Of a DNA stretch of 64,000 nt, positions 1 to 9,466 are shown one piece after another. Position 1 is the first letter of the stretch. Every line of letters begins with the position of its first letter. The notes beneath the pieces were generated by a model. It saw only the letters and a program-made list of their open reading frames with translations, did not search any database and was not told the DNA's origin. The position numbers and the translations under genes are program-made. The DNA comes from Nonomuraea sp. SYSU D8015 (GTDB lineage Bacteria > Actinomycetota > Actinomycetes > Streptosporangiales > Streptosporangiaceae), in assembly GCF_008065375.1 (NCBI RefSeq), contig NZ_MU084033.1, positions 62,471 through 126,470 of the forward strand. The letters are read 5' to 3'.

Positions 1-546
1 CGCGGTGCCAAGGAACCCTCCCCGTACCCGGTAGACGAATACGAACCCGATACGGGGGCGAACGCGACGCGGAAGGACATGATCGTCCGTAACGCGCTCA
101 TCATCGGCGGAACCTGGTTCGAACGCTCCCGTGTATGTGACCTTGGTGGCCTGCGGCGCCAAGCCAGACCGGCTGCTTTCGGTGAAAGCAGTCAACCACG
201 TTCCAAGGCTCTCGAATCGCCGGCGATGGGCTCGTGTTGCCTGCCCGGCAGCCGGTCGGCGGAGGGTCACACCCTCAAGCGCTGCTAACCGGCTCCACTC
301 GGCAGCTGCATCCCCGTGATCTTCGACTTCCAGCACGCCGAACGCTCCAGCTACAGGTTCCTGCTACCCCCTCACAGTGGCGTGCCATCTACTCACCTCT
401 TCGCCCTGGCCGTCCCCATCCTGACCGGGCATCCGGACCATCGGGCTCGCGCCGGGCCTGGACGGGCTCCCCTGCCAGTTCCGCTCAACAGGACGGGGCT
501 GCGAGACCCGCCGACTTCAGCCGCTCCGGGTTCAACCCTGGGGCGC
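1..546. other. Left-edge stretch without a recognisable gene
   Basis: The first plus-strand frame is open from the window edge to about 288 but shows no domain I recognise. A short alternative frame around 131-200 is also open, with no start context. The stretch may hold the 3' end of a gene that begins outside the window, or remnants. I support no gene here. The 3' end of the minus-strand DUF3040 gene begins at 547. Confidence 0.3.
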
Positions 547-798
547 CTAACCAGAGGTAGTGAGCAGGAGGCCCAGGACGATGAGGGATACGGAGACGAA
601 CAGGAGGACCGCTATCCGCCACACCTGCCCAGGCACAGTGTGGACTGTGTGGACCTTTCGGCATGCCTCGCCGAAGAGCACCGTGCTGGTTTCGTCGTGA
701 TGCGGCCTGGCGAGCAAGGCGTCGAGATCGGGATCTTCGAAGGCGAGTCGCTCCTCGATCTCTTCGAGGGCTCGCTGCTCCTGTCTGGAAAGACTCAT
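547..798 (-). CDS. DUF3040 domain membrane protein
   Basis: This small protein of 83 residues begins MSLSRQEQRALEEIEERLA, the signature opening of the actinobacterial DUF3040 family. A charged middle segment follows, then a C-terminal hydrophobic helix (roughly residues 59-79) that should anchor it in the membrane. I start it at the ATG ending at 798 because a GAGGTGAT ribosome binding site lies just upstream; an upstream in-frame ATG at 858 lacks one. The family is small, has no known enzymatic role and is common in actinomycetes. The gene lies downstream of the slipin gene on the same strand with a 122 bp gap, so co-transcription is possible. Confidence 0.85.
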   Translation of the reverse strand: MSLSRQEQRALEEIEERLAFEDPDLDALLARPHHDETSTVLFGEACRKVHTVHTVPGQVWRIAVLLFVSVSLIVLGLLLTTSG

Positions 799-920
799 CG
801 CGATCACCTCGTGTCCGTGTCGATGGGGCAGCCTCAGGGTCGGTGCGAGACGATCCATCCGGCTGAAGGGCAGGCGACCGATGTGCTAGTGGCTGAGGTA
901 GCCGGTGTTGCCAAGGACGG

Positions 921-1775
921 TCATCCGGCGGTCCGTCCGGATGGCGGTGCACCTGTGGGCTCGCTCGCCGTCTGGATGCGGTTGTCGTCGGGTGGATTCC
1001 GGTCGCCGCCGTCTGCCGCGCTCTGGCGGAGGGTGTCGACGAGCCGGAACAGTTCGATGGGCAGCGGGAAGATCAGGGTGGAGGTTCGTTCGGTGGAGAC
1101 CTCTGCCATCGTGGACAGCACCCGCAGTTGCATCGCGGCCGGATGCTGCTCCAGTACGGTCCCGGCCCGTCCCAGGGTCTCGGCGGCCTCGAACTCGCCG
1201 TGCGCGTGGATGACCTTGGCTCGCCGGTCGCGTTCGGCCTCGGCCTGGCGGGCCATCGCCCGGCGCATGGTTTCGGGAAGTTCGACATGCTTGATCTCGA
1301 CGAGTGTGACCTTCACACCCCACGGGTTGGTGACATCGTCGATGATCTGCTGGAGCCGCTGGTTGATCTCCTCACGTTTGACGAGCAGTTCGTCGAGGTC
1401 GACCTGGCCGAGGATGGACCGCAGCGTGGTCTGGGCGATCTGCGAGGTGCCGGCGACGTGGTCCTCGATCGCCACGATCGAGCGGGTGGGGTCGACGACG
1501 TTGAAATACGTGACGGCGTTGACACGTACGGTGACGTTGTCCTTGGTGATGACATCCTGTGGCGGGATGTCCATGGTGATGGTCCGCAGGGACACCTTCA
1601 CCATGCGGTCCACGATCGGGATGATGAAGAACAGCCCCGGCCCTTTGGCGCCGATCACCCGGCCCAACCGGAAGATCACTCCTCGCTCGTACTCGCGCAC
1701 GATCCTGATGGCCGCGAACAGAATCAGCAGCAGCACGCCGACCGCGGCGAGTATGCCGGTCATTGTCGGGCTCAT
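921..1775 (-). CDS. Slipin/stomatin-type SPFH domain membrane protein
   Basis: The product has about 284 residues: an N-terminal transmembrane helix (about residues 5-24), then the slipin signature ([20 protein letters not shown]) and a complete SPFH/Band 7 domain, with the conserved [11 protein letters not shown] and [15 protein letters not shown] segments. A charged helix of the flotillin/stomatin type follows, then a variable polar tail. Proteins of this family oligomerise into membrane microdomain scaffolds, and the bacterial ones are usually paired with an NfeD protein. That is the case here: the ATG at 1775 overlaps the nfeD stop in an ATGA, showing translational coupling. I chose this start for that reason and reject a longer reading to 1880. 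Confidence 0.93.
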   Translation of the reverse strand: MSPTMTGILAAVGVLLLILFAAIRIVREYERGVIFRLGRVIGAKGPGLFFIIPIVDRMVKVSLRTITMDIPPQDVITKDNVTVRVNAVTYFNVVDPTRSIVAIEDHVAGTSQIAQTTLRSILGQVDLDELLVKREEINQRLQQIIDDVTNPWGVKVTLVEIKHVELPETMRRAMARQAEAERDRRAKVIHAHGEFEAAETLGRAGTVLEQHPAAMQLRVLSTMAEVSTERTSTLIFPLPIELFRLVDTLRQSAADGGDRNPPDDNRIQTASEPTGAPPSGRTAG

Positions 1776-3061
1776 GGCTTCTCCTCCATGGGTTCGACGA
1801 TCACGGTGAGGCCTTCGACGGCCACCACCCGCACGGTCTGACCGTCCTCCAAGGGCTCCTGCCTGCTGTGAGCGGTCCACCAGGCGCCGTCGAGGAACAC
1901 CTGCGGAGCCGAGCCATCGGTGCGGCGCACGGCCACCTCCTGCCCCACGAGGGTGTGCACGCCGCTGACAGGGGTGGCGCGCTGGGCCCGCGTGGCCAGA
2001 CGGCCGGCGACCACGACTGCACCTGCGACCACCACCGTGGTGGGCAGCAGCACGGCCGGGCTGACCGCGACCTGGCCCTCGAACAGGAACAGCCCCGCCA
2101 GCAGGAGCGCGATCGCGCCGCCGCCGGCGAACACGCCGATCCCCGGAGCGAACACCTCGGCGATGAACAGCGCGGCGGCCAGCGCCAGCAGCGCGAGGCC
2201 GGCGGCGTTGACCGGCAGCACGCTGAGCGAGAACAGGCCGAGCACCAGCAGGACGGCCCCGATCACTCCGCCCAGCCCCATCCCGGGACTGGCCAGCTCG
2301 TAGATCACGGCAAGCGTGCCGATGGAGATGAACAGGAACGCCAGATTCGGATCGGCGAGAAGCCCCAGCAGGTCCCGTGTCCAGGACTGCTCATGTTCGA
2401 CGACCACGGCTCCGGCGGTCCGCAACGTCACCGTCTGGCCCTCCACGATGCGGATCTGGCGGCCGTCCAAGTCCTGGAGGAGTTTCGCCCTTGAGGGGGC
2501 GATCAGGTCGATCGCCTTGAGTTTCAACGCGTCCGCGGCGGTGACGGAACGGCCTTGGCGGACCGTGGCCTCGGCGAAGTCCACGTTTCGTCCACGAATG
2601 GCGGCGACGGTGCGGGCGTATGCGGCCGCGTCGTTGATAACCTTGTCGCTGGCCTTTTCTCCCGTCTGCGCATTGACCGGGGTGGCGGCGCCGATCGTCG
2701 TACCCGGGGACATGGCGGCGATGTGCGCGGCGAAGGTTATGATCGCTCCTGCGGATGCGGCCCGGGCGCCCTGCGGGCTGACGTACACGACGACGGGCAC
2801 ATCAGCGCGCAGGAATGCCTGCACGATGTCGCGCATCGAGGTGTCCAGCCCGCCGGGGGTGTCCAACTCGACCAGGAACAGTTGGTGCCCGTCCCGCTCG
2901 GCCACGCGCAGCCCGTCGATCACGTGCTCGGCGACAACCGGGGTGATGGCGCCGTCGACACGCGTGGTCAGGATGCTGTCTTGTGCGGCGCCACCCGGGA
3001 TCGTCCCGGACAGGGCGAACCAGGTCAGCAGCACCAACACGATGTGCCGGGCGGCGTACAT
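1772..3061 (-). CDS. nfeD: NfeD family protein with ClpP-class serine protease domain
   Basis: The 429-residue product starts with a signal peptide. A ClpP/crotonase-fold serine protease domain follows (about residues 30-220), with the LDTPGG segment and an ASAGAII stretch that should carry the catalytic Ser. Next come four or more transmembrane helices (about 225-335) and a C-terminal OB-fold NfeD domain ([15 protein letters not shown] to EGLTVIVEP). This is the long NfeD type (1510-N-like), whose archaeal homologue cleaves stomatin C-termini, and the stomatin-like gene follows directly and overlaps it. The start at 3061 is supported by GGAGGAGG upstream. A 17 bp palindrome shared with other genes of the window begins 34 bp upstream of this start, so repression or co-regulation there is likely. 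Confidence 0.93.
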   Translation of the reverse strand: MYAARHIVLVLLTWFALSGTIPGGAAQDSILTTRVDGAITPVVAEHVIDGLRVAERDGHQLFLVELDTPGGLDTSMRDIVQAFLRADVPVVVYVSPQGARAASAGAIITFAAHIAAMSPGTTIGAATPVNAQTGEKASDKVINDAAAYARTVAAIRGRNVDFAEATVRQGRSVTAADALKLKAIDLIAPSRAKLLQDLDGRQIRIVEGQTVTLRTAGAVVVEHEQSWTRDLLGLLADPNLAFLFISIGTLAVIYELASPGMGLGGVIGAVLLVLGLFSLSVLPVNAAGLALLALAAALFIAEVFAPGIGVFAGGGAIALLLAGLFLFEGQVAVSPAVLLPTTVVVAGAVVVAGRLATRAQRATPVSGVHTLVGQEVAVRRTDGSAPQVFLDGAWWTAHSRQEPLEDGQTVRVVAVEGLTVIVEPMEEKP

Positions 3062-3094
3062 GGATGATTCGCCTCCTCCCTCCGATGGGCGCCC

Positions 3095-3111
3095 TTGCCC
3101 GCAATCGGCAA
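3095..3111. promoter_or_regulatory. Palindromic operator candidate, site 1 (upstream of nfeD)
   Basis: TTGCC-CGCAATC-GGCAA has perfect 5 bp arms, extended to 6 bp by flanking C and G. It lies 34 bp upstream of the nfeD ATG. The same arm-spacer-arm architecture recurs at five other intergenic sites in the first 10.1 kb. Confidence 0.6.
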
Positions 3112-3223
3112 GCTCATACCGGCGGGCACGCCCTGGCACTGTGACGGGAAAGGACGTCGATGCTGGTAACTCGTTGATCGTGGTGACCGCCCTTCGTGCC
3201 GCTTCATGCTGTGTCACTGTTGA

Positions 3224-3240
3224 TTGCCGGTCATCGGCAA
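3224..3240. promoter_or_regulatory. Palindromic operator candidate, site 2 (nfeD upstream region)
   Basis: TTGCC-GGTCATC-GGCAA has perfect arms (TTGCCG/CGGCAA, six pairs). It lies 163 bp upstream of the nfeD start and 129 bp from site 1. A second copy in one intergenic region fits cooperative binding. Confidence 0.6.
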
Positions 3241-3308
3241 CTTGACGGTCTCGGAGTTACCGGGATCGCGTCTTGCCTCCAGCGCAGGGACCACGGGAGC
3301 GTGGAGGC

Positions 3309-3353
3309 ACGTGCATCTTCGTGGTTGGCCCCGGAAACCGTGGAGATGCACGT
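3309..3353. repeat. Strong stem-loop in the nfeD/hydrolase intergenic region
   Basis: ACGTGCATCT at 3309-3318 is the exact reverse complement of AGATGCACGT at 3344-3353. Inside the 25-base loop, GGTT and AACC can pair as a second short helix. No gene covers the stretch 3062-3603, so this is a free-standing hairpin. It could be an RNA regulatory element of the hydrolase transcript, a bidirectional element between the divergent genes, or the remnant of a small mobile element. It is not followed by a T run, so an intrinsic terminator is unlikely. Confidence 0.45.
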
Positions 3354-3603
3354 CCATCGTCGGCCGAGGGGCATGGAACTGGCGGCCATCTGCCGGTTGA
3401 TCGTCGCCGTTGATCGTCTGGTTCGTGGGCGTTATCTCGAGTGCCCGGGGAGAGCTGTGGACTCCATGTCGATGACGTCGCGCCAGCCGGGGAGAAGGCT
3501 CCTTTGACTCTTTCGCTCAAGGGTTCAGGTCTCTGCAGGTATGGGCCCGGCACTTGGGAGCAAGAGGAGATGCGGCCCGACAATCCGGTTGTGAGGTGAT
3601 CTG

Positions 3604-4617
3604 ATGGCCGCCCTGCTTTCGTCTCTGCGCTTGGCAGCCAACGGCCCGCGCGAGGTTCTGCGCGCTGCGACGCTTGTGGCTGCCTGGTTGCCCAATGTGA
3701 TCCAAGCGAGACAGCCGCTGGCATCCCTTGCCTCGCCCAGCGCCGAACACATGCCGGTAACTGCGGCGCGTTTCGTGGACGCCCGGGCGGCCGGTCTGGC
3801 GCCGATCACCATGGCGTATGAGCGGCATGGGACCGGTGAGCCGGTGGTCCTGCTGCACGGCATCGGTCACCATCGGCGTGCGTGGGACGCGGTGGTGCCG
3901 CACTTGATCGCCGAGCGCGAGACGATCGCGGTGGATCTGCCCGGCTTCGGGCAATCTCCGGACCTGCCCGCCTCTGTGCCCCGTGATCTTCCGGCCGCGG
4001 TCGCCGCGCTCGGTGCGGTGTTCACCGCGCTGAGGCTCGATCGGCCACACGTGGTGGGGCATTCGCTCGGCGGGCTGATCGCGCTGCGGCTGGGGCAGGC
4101 GGGTCTGGCCCGCAGCGTGACCGCGCTGGCCCCCGCAGGCTTCTGGACTCCAGCCGAACGGCGGCAGGCCTTCGGGATGCTGGCCGCGGCCTGGTGCGGC
4201 ACAAGGATGCTGCCGGACGGTGCTCTGGAGCGGCTGTCGCGGACCGCCGCCGGGCACGCCGTGTTGACCGGCACCCTGTACGGACAGAGCGGGTTGTGCC
4301 CGCCGGAGACGGTTCTGGCGGGACTGCGAGCGCTGCGGGAGGCTCGGGGGTTCACTGCGACGTTGCGGGCCGGGCGGGCATCTGACCTGTTCAGCGGCGA
4401 CATGCCGGACATTCCGGTGACGATCGCGTGGGGCACGTGCGACCGCATCCTGCCCGCCCACCAGGCGGAACGGGCACTGGCGAGGATCCCGCGAGCGCGG
4501 CTGGTGTGGTTGCCCGGCTGCGGCCATGTGCCCATGAACGACGCGCCCGAGCCGGTCGCCGACCTGATCCTCACCACCAGCCGATCGGACGTGGCCGGTG
4601 CGGGGAAGCCACGGTGA
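3604..4617 (+). CDS. Alpha/beta-fold hydrolase
   Basis: This 337-residue alpha/beta hydrolase has the oxyanion-hole segment LLHGIGHHRRAW, the nucleophile elbow GHSLGG with Ser154, an acid residue in WGTCDRILP (Asp280) and the catalytic His in GCGHVPM (His308). All triad positions are present in the expected order. The first 60 residues are an extra amphipathic N-terminal segment upstream of the usual fold start (AYERHGTGEPVVLL). The ATG at 3604 is preceded by a GAGGTGAT-like ribosome binding site. Substrate is unknown; the family includes esterases, lipases and haloalkane or epoxide hydrolases. In SigB-type modules, RsbQ-like hydrolases work with stress phosphatases. The neighbouring STAS gene makes such a link thinkable, but this is inference only. 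Confidence 0.88.
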   Translation: MAALLSSLRLAANGPREVLRAATLVAAWLPNVIQARQPLASLASPSAEHMPVTAARFVDARAAGLAPITMAYERHGTGEPVVLLHGIGHHRRAWDAVVPHLIAERETIAVDLPGFGQSPDLPASVPRDLPAAVAALGAVFTALRLDRPHVVGHSLGGLIALRLGQAGLARSVTALAPAGFWTPAERRQAFGMLAAAWCGTRMLPDGALERLSRTAAGHAVLTGTLYGQSGLCPPETVLAGLRALREARGFTATLRAGRASDLFSGDMPDIPVTIAWGTCDRILPAHQAERALARIPRARLVWLPGCGHVPMNDAPEPVADLILTTSRSDVAGAGKPR

Positions 4618-4905
4618 CCGCACTAGGTTCCCGCACCCATGCCGAGCAGGCGAGAAGAAGACATGATCAAAGAGCTGGCGGTGGGAAGAGTCGAGTCCGC
4701 CTGTGGGCGCCGGGCCCGCCAGCCGGTGCCGTCCATGTCCGCTGCGGCGGACGTGTTTCCACGCCAGCAGGCTGCAGTCCCCGCTGACCGCCCTGAACGG
4801 CGTGCCGCCCCTTGCGCTGAGGGCTGGCACGCCCCCAGCAGTGGTCGAGGTAGAGGCACTCCGGTCCCTTTGGATTCGTCGAGTGGATTCGTCGAGGAGA
4901 TCGCT

Positions 4906-5241
4906 ATGGACCAGCTGGACGTCAACGTAGACGTCACCGACCAGTGCGCCGTGGTGCGCGTGCGCGGCGAGATCGATTCAGCGACCGCCGGGCTGCTCAG
5001 CAGCATGCTGGAAAGCATTCGGCGCCCCGGCGGTTGCCACGTTGAGATGGATCTCCACCAGGTGTCGTTCATGGACTGTTCCGGGCTGAGCGAGCTGCTC
5101 CGCGCCAAGCAGCACCTCCGGCGCCAGGGCGGGACCCTCAAGCTCGTCAACTGTTCACCCCAAGTCGACCAGCTGCTGGAGATGGCCGGTCTCGACCACC
5201 GGCTGGACGCGCCGTGGTATCGGCGGCACGATCGCGCCTAG
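4906..5241 (+). CDS. STAS domain anti-sigma-factor antagonist
   Basis: This 111-residue single STAS domain protein is of the SpoIIAA/RsbV type: a beta start (QCAVVRVRGEIDSATAG), then the phosphorylation loop MDCSGLSELL with a Ser followed by Gly-Leu as in the family, then KLVNCSPQVDQLLEMAGLD. Such proteins bind serine-kinase anti-sigma factors and release a SigB/SigF-type sigma factor when unphosphorylated. The start at 4906 has GAGGAG upstream; a longer reading from 4639 adds a non-homologous, low-complexity extension and is rejected. About 240 bp downstream lies a decayed SigB-type region-4 remnant, so this was probably once part of a partner-switching module. No RsbW-like kinase is visible in the window. 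Confidence 0.9.
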   Translation: MDQLDVNVDVTDQCAVVRVRGEIDSATAGLLSSMLESIRRPGGCHVEMDLHQVSFMDCSGLSELLRAKQHLRRQGGTLKLVNCSPQVDQLLEMAGLDHRLDAPWYRRHDRA

Positions 5242-5335
5242 CCAAGCCGGGTCCTCAGAGCGCGAAGGCGCTGCGGCGCGCCGATCAGCGCAAGGGCGAC
5301 CAGCGCTCAATGCCAGGAGGTGCAGGCCGCCGATA

Positions 5336-5352
5336 TTGCCGTTCTCCGGCAA
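5336..5352. promoter_or_regulatory. Palindromic operator candidate, site 3
   Basis: TTGCC-GTTCTCC-GGCAA is extended by ATA/TAT on both sides to an 8-bp-arm palindrome at 5333-5355. It is the most symmetrical copy of the family. It lies between the STAS gene and the sigma-factor remnant that precedes nhaA. Confidence 0.6.
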
Positions 5353-5479
5353 TATATCGCCCTTCGAGGCTGCGACCTGCGGCCCTAGTGGTATACCGCG
5401 CTCTCCCGGCAGGCTCATAGGGGACAACAGCCGGGAGGTGAGACTGTGCTGGCAGCAGCCGACGTTCGATGCCCTTGGA

Positions 5480-5694
5480 GGACTGGTGATTGGGAGCGGG
5501 AGTCGCTGTGGCCGCTGTTGGGGGCGGCTTGCCGACCGAATGGCACGGTGGTGTTGTTGCGGCTTTACGGCAACAAAGACGCTGTCGCAGATCACGCAGC
5601 TGTTCGGCCTCCCCAGGTGCATGTGTCCCGACTGAAGGAGACAACCTGCTCTCACCTGTGTGAACAGTTGCAGGCGCCGCGTGAGCCGATGTGA
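5480..5694 (+). pseudogene. Remnant of a SigB/SigF-type sigma factor, region 4
   Basis: The frame ending at 5694 reads VVLLRLYGN, then QVHVSRL and SHLCEQL, which align with the SigB/SigF region 4 pattern LLRFYGN...QMHVSRLL...LREQL. Between them the homologous helix KTLSQITQLFGLP is found only in the next frame. One inserted base near AACAAAGACG and one lost base near CTCCCCAG would restore a continuous region 4 with its helix-turn-helix. Regions 2 and 3 are absent upstream. This is a truncated, doubly frameshifted sigma gene next to a STAS antagonist, so the remnant of a stress sigma locus. It should make no functional sigma factor. Confidence 0.7.
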
Positions 5695-5802
5695 CGCCGA
5701 CACCGAGCTGGAGCACTTGCGGCGACGGGCCGAAGTGGCCGGAGTTCTCGGGTCCGGTCGCAGGAGGACGAAGGGCCGCCTGCCGTACAACTTGGAGTGT
5801 TC

Positions 5803-7227
5803 ATGACTGGCCCCGCGAGTAGCGCACCCCGCCTGTTCGGGCGGCGCTCTTGGGCTGAGGCTCGGCGCATCGCCGACATTCTCCGCAAGGAGACCATCGG
5901 CGGTGCCCTGCTGCTGGTGGGCGCGGCACTGGCCATGGCGTGGGCCAACTCTCCATGGTCAGCGGCCTACGAGCAGATGCGCTCCTACACGGTCGGCCCT
6001 GCCTGGTTGCACTTGAACCTGGATCTGGCCACCTGGGCCGCCGACGGGCTGCTGGCCATCTTCTTCTTCGTGGCCGGCCTGGAACTCAAACGCGAGTTCG
6101 TCGCCGGGGATCTCCGCCAGCCGCGGCGCGCCGCGGTGCCGATCGCCGCCGCCCTCGGCGGTGTGATCGTCCCGGCCGCGCTGTACCTGCTGATCACCCG
6201 GAACATCCAGGGCGCCGCCGCGGGATGGGCGATCCCCACCGCCACCGACATCGCCTTCGCGCTGGCGGTGCTCGCGGTGATCGGCCGGTTCCTGCCCGCG
6301 GCGCTGCGCACGTTCCTGCTGACCCTGGCCGTGGTCGACGACCTGCTGGCGATCGTCATCATCGCCCTCTTCTACACCAGCGACCTCGCGCCGATCCCGT
6401 TGCTGGCCGCGCTAGTGCCGTTGGCGATCTTCACCGTGCTGGTGCAGCGCCGGATACGGTCCTGGTGGCTGCTGCTGCCGCTGGCGGTGACGGTCTGGGC
6501 CCTGGTGCACGCCTCGGGCGTGCACGCCACCGTCGCCGGCGTGCTGCTGGGCTTCGCCGTGCCCGTCATGCGCAGCCGGCGCGCCGGCGGTCCGGAAGCC
6601 GGGCCAGGGTTGGCCGAGCACTTCGAGCACCTTTTCCGGCCGCTCTCGGCCGGCGTGGCGGTACCCCTGTTCGCGTTCCTGTCGGCGGGCGTGCACCTGG
6701 GCGGGCTGAACGGCGCCGTCACCGCCCTGAGCGACCCGCTCGCCGTCGGCATCGTCGTCGGCCTGGTCGTCGGCAAACCCATCGGGATCATGGCCGCGAC
6801 CTGGCTGGTGGCGCGCTTCACCCGCGCCCACCTCGACGAGGGTTTGAACTGGGTCGACGTGCTCGGCCTGTCGATCCTGGCCGGCATCGGCTTCACCGTG
6901 TCGCTGCTCATCGGCGAGCTGGCCTTCGGCACCGGAGGCGAGCGCGGCGACTACGTCAAGATGGCCGTGCTCAGCGGCTCTGTCACGGCGGCGCTGCTCG
7001 CGTCGGTGATCCTGCGTCTGCGTAATCGCGCGTATCGGCGCCTGCACGAGGCCGAGACCGCGGACCAGGACCGTGACAGCATTCCGGATGTGTATCAGGA
7101 CCGGGACCGTGCCCGGCCTGCCGATGACTCTGTCGGCGACCGTACCGACGATCGAGACCGTATCCAGCGTGCCGCCCACACCCGGGTAGACCGGGCACGG
7201 CAGAGGCGGCGCGACAGGCCTGCGTGA
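5803..7227 (+). CDS. nhaA: Na+/H+ antiporter NhaA
   Basis: This 474-residue NhaA-type antiporter has about 11-12 transmembrane helices. It shows the paired acidic residues in VVDDLLAI (the ion-binding Asp-Asp of NhaA), the [14 protein letters not shown] segment that forms the antiparallel crossing helices, and conserved blocks [13 protein letters not shown] and [10 protein letters not shown]. It exchanges external H+ for internal Na+ at alkaline pH or high salt. The start at 5803 has GGAG five bases upstream. The last 60 residues are a polar, Asp/Arg-rich tail rich in RDR-like repeats, longer than in E. coli NhaA and likely cytoplasmic. The gene converges with the potassium channel gene, with two bases between the stop codons. 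Confidence 0.95.
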   Translation: MTGPASSAPRLFGRRSWAEARRIADILRKETIGGALLLVGAALAMAWANSPWSAAYEQMRSYTVGPAWLHLNLDLATWAADGLLAIFFFVAGLELKREFVAGDLRQPRRAAVPIAAALGGVIVPAALYLLITRNIQGAAAGWAIPTATDIAFALAVLAVIGRFLPAALRTFLLTLAVVDDLLAIVIIALFYTSDLAPIPLLAALVPLAIFTVLVQRRIRSWWLLLPLAVTVWALVHASGVHATVAGVLLGFAVPVMRSRRAGGPEAGPGLAEHFEHLFRPLSAGVAVPLFAFLSAGVHLGGLNGAVTALSDPLAVGIVVGLVVGKPIGIMAATWLVARFTRAHLDEGLNWVDVLGLSILAGIGFTVSLLIGELAFGTGGERGDYVKMAVLSGSVTAALLASVILRLRNRAYRRLHEAETADQDRDSIPDVYQDRDRARPADDSVGDRTDDRDRIQRAAHTRVDRARQRRRDRPA

Positions 7228-7229
7228 CC

Positions 7230-8120
7230 TCAGCCCTTGACCAGCGCGTGGCCATGATCGGCGGCATAGGCGTGGAAGATCTCCAGCGTTGTCCCGCCGC
7301 CATGGAGAAATCGTTGATCGAGGATGACGGCGAGGTCGTCCAGCGCGTGCTCCAGGGTCGTGGCGGTGAGGCGGACATCCTCCCGCGGCGACCCCTGCCC
7401 GCATTCGGCCAGGTCGACGGCATAACTGATCATCGCCGCCAGGGAGATCTGGTCATCGCCGTCATGAAAGTAGTAGCTCTCGGCGTACTGGACGAGGTCG
7501 ACACGCGTTTGCACCACTTTGGCGGCCACGTCATACAGCAGGCCGGCGCCGAAGGCGAACTCCGGCTGGAGCAGCCGGCTCGTGGCGCGGCTGCGGCGCA
7601 GGACGGCCAGCTCGATCGCCAGGCACCGTCTGCGGTTCAGCGCCGGGTAGATCTGCAGCACCCACGAAACAGTCGCCGTCAGGAGGGCGAAGCCGACCAT
7701 GGCCTGTACCGGTGCCGCGACGCGCAGCCAGCCTGCTTGCGGCACGATGTCCCCGAAGCCCAGTGTGGCCACGTTGACCAGCGACAGGTAGAGGGCGTCC
7801 AGCAGATCCATCCGCCGAGCTGGATCCAGTCCGGGCGCGAAGAGGAACCCCTCGGGAATGTGCGGCCAGTAGACGAGGGTCCAGCCCGCAACGGCCATCG
7901 AGATCCACATGCAGACCACCGTCACCATGGCCAGCGGTCCGGCAAGGGCCGCCGCCGTTCCCCGCCTTCGACGGATGAAGTGCTGGAACATGCGCCAGAC
8001 GCCTCTCATGACGAGACGGCTCAGGCTGCCGCGGCCCACTGGGTGCCAGAGGGTGTGGAAGATGTCACGCAAAGCGGTCATGACCAGGCCGGCGCCCACC
8101 GCCGAAACCAACCACTCCAT
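7230..8120 (-). CDS. Two-transmembrane potassium channel family protein
   Basis: The 296-residue protein carries an N-terminal membrane segment, a further hydrophobic helix (about 62-85) and a pore loop with the selectivity filter VATLGFGDIV (TLGFGD, a variant of TVGYGD), followed by the inner helix (about 137-160). The C-terminal 130 residues are a soluble helical domain without a recognisable RCK/TrkA-N fold. It should form a tetrameric K+ (or non-selective cation) channel. The start at 8120 has a GGAGAGGTG site. The shared palindrome (site 4) begins 36 bp upstream, nearly the same spacing as for nfeD, so these two genes are probably controlled alike. Together with NhaA it suggests an ion-homeostasis island. 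Confidence 0.88.
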   Translation of the reverse strand: MEWLVSAVGAGLVMTALRDIFHTLWHPVGRGSLSRLVMRGVWRMFQHFIRRRRGTAAALAGPLAMVTVVCMWISMAVAGWTLVYWPHIPEGFLFAPGLDPARRMDLLDALYLSLVNVATLGFGDIVPQAGWLRVAAPVQAMVGFALLTATVSWVLQIYPALNRRRCLAIELAVLRRSRATSRLLQPEFAFGAGLLYDVAAKVVQTRVDLVQYAESYYFHDGDDQISLAAMISYAVDLAECGQGSPREDVRLTATTLEHALDDLAVILDQRFLHGGGTTLEIFHAYAADHGHALVKG

Positions 8121-8155
8121 GACACCTCTCCGTAGCGCCGAGCACTGCCCCTGAG

Positions 8156-8172
8156 TTGCCCGCCATCGGCAA
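8156..8172. promoter_or_regulatory. Palindromic operator candidate, site 4
   Basis: TTGCC-CGCCATC-GGCAA has perfect arms. It lies between the divergent potassium channel (36 bp from its ATG) and the PucR-type regulator (74 bp from its ATG), so one site could control both genes. Confidence 0.62.
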
Positions 8173-8245
8173 TCGAAAATCGGCTTACCTGCGCATATTC
8201 GTCCCCATCTTGCCGGACCACACCCTTACGGGTGACCCTGGAACC

Positions 8246-9466
8246 ATGACCGATCACCGGGACACGGAACATCCCCACGCAAGCGACGGGCACACAGGCC
8301 CTCTGCCTTTGGCGGAGATAGCCGCCCGGGCCAGCGCTGACGCCGGAGGTGTTCCTGCCCAGTGGCTGAAGGACTATCTGCCGCTGCTGGCCGAGGTCAG
8401 CCAGACCGGGCGACGCCCCGACGCGGCCGCGCTGTCGCGCATGCGGGAGTGCGGTGAGTCGGCAGCCCGGGACGGCCTTCCCCTGCGCGCGATCATCGAT
8501 GTGCACTTGAGCGCAACCTGGCTGGCATGGCCCGTCCTGCCCGGAATCATCCGCAGCAGGCGGGCAGAGGATCTCCGGGCCGCCGGGGAGGCGGTCTTCA
8601 AGGCCGCGGACCGGTCGATCGCGGCGCTGGTGGAGGGCTATGAGACGGCCCAGCGTCTGGTGATCCGCCGCGAGGAGGCGCTACGCCGGGAGTTCATCGA
8701 CGACCTCCTCCACGGACGCCGCGACGTCGGCACCCTGGCCGAACGGGCAGAGCGTTTCGGGCTGCGCCTGGCCGGCGCTCACACCGTCGCCATCGCCGAG
8801 GCCAAGCGGCCCTTCTTCGATGGCGGCCCGGTCTCACGGCACGTCGAAGCGTCGCTGCTGTCCCGATTCGGCCTGCGCGACATCCTGGTCGCCACCAAAG
8901 AAGGCCTGCTGGTCTGCGTGTCCTCCGGCTACATGAAAGGCGTGAGCGAAGCCTTCGGCTCGGCGGTGCAGGAAATGATGGACGGCGACCCCTCGCTGCG
9001 GATCTGCGTGGGCCGAGCCCACCACGGCCCCGGTGGGGTGGTGCGCTCCTTCGAGGAAGCCCGCAGCGTGGTGTCGTTCGCGCACCGTCTCGACCTCCCC
9101 GAGCGGATGCTCTACGCATCCGATCTGCTCGTTCTGCAGGTGCTGGTGAGGGACAACGCGGCGATCAGCGAATTGGTCGAGACCGTGCTGGGCCCCTTGC
9201 GGGCCGCTCGAGGAGGGCCCGATGCGCTGCTGGAAACACTGTTCGCCTACTTCGCCACCGGCGGTGTCGCAACGCTGACGGCACGCCGGTTGCACGTCGG
9301 CGTGCGTACGGTGACCTATCGCCTGGAGCGAGTCCGCGAGCTCACCGGCTACGGCCTCAACAACCCGATCCAGCGGCATGCCCTCGAGACGGCGACCCTC
9401 GGCGCGCGCCTCCTGGGCTGGCCGCAGGAGACCGTCACGAGCCACACTCGGCCTCCAGCCCCCTGA
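8246..9466 (+). CDS. PucR/CdaR-type helix-turn-helix transcriptional regulator
   Basis: The 406-residue protein has an N-terminal helical RsbRD-like segment (about residues 20-140), a middle GGDEF-like region (about 180-280) and a C-terminal PucR-type helix-turn-helix. The last reads TLTARRLHVGVRTVTYRLER and GLNNPIQRHALETATLGARL, close to the family end NPxxRxxLxxAL. PucR family proteins activate or repress nearby metabolic or stress genes. I use the ATG at 8246; a TTG at 8156 would extend the protein into the palindromic site 4 and is rejected. Divergence from the potassium channel across that operator makes this protein a candidate, unproven, for the factor that binds the repeated palindrome. 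Its 3' end overlaps the converging CBS gene by 32 bp. Confidence 0.88.
   Translation: MTDHRDTEHPHASDGHTGPLPLAEIAARASADAGGVPAQWLKDYLPLLAEVSQTGRRPDAAALSRMRECGESAARDGLPLRAIIDVHLSATWLAWPVLPGIIRSRRAEDLRAAGEAVFKAADRSIAALVEGYETAQRLVIRREEALRREFIDDLLHGRRDVGTLAERAERFGLRLAGAHTVAIAEAKRPFFDGGPVSRHVEASLLSRFGLRDILVATKEGLLVCVSSGYMKGVSEAFGSAVQEMMDGDPSLRICVGRAHHGPGGVVRSFEEARSVVSFAHRLDLPERMLYASDLLVLQVLVRDNAAISELVETVLGPLRAARGGPDALLETLFAYFATGGVATLTARRLHVGVRTVTYRLERVRELTGYGLNNPIQRHALETATLGARLLGWPQETVTSHTRPPAP

Noticed and set aside
500..546. Sequence resembling a tRNA T-loop (GGTTCAACCC)
   Set aside because: No acceptor stem, D arm or anticodon arm can be folded around it, and it borders the end of a protein gene.
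316..1809. Long plus-strand frame of 497 codons
   Set aside because: It is antisense to the DUF3040 and slipin genes, rich in Arg/Ser/Trp, and shows no family pattern; typical GC-rich shadow.
4639..4905. N-terminal extension of the STAS protein
   Set aside because: Low-complexity, Arg/Ala/Pro-rich, outside the STAS family length, and the ribosome binding site favours 4906.
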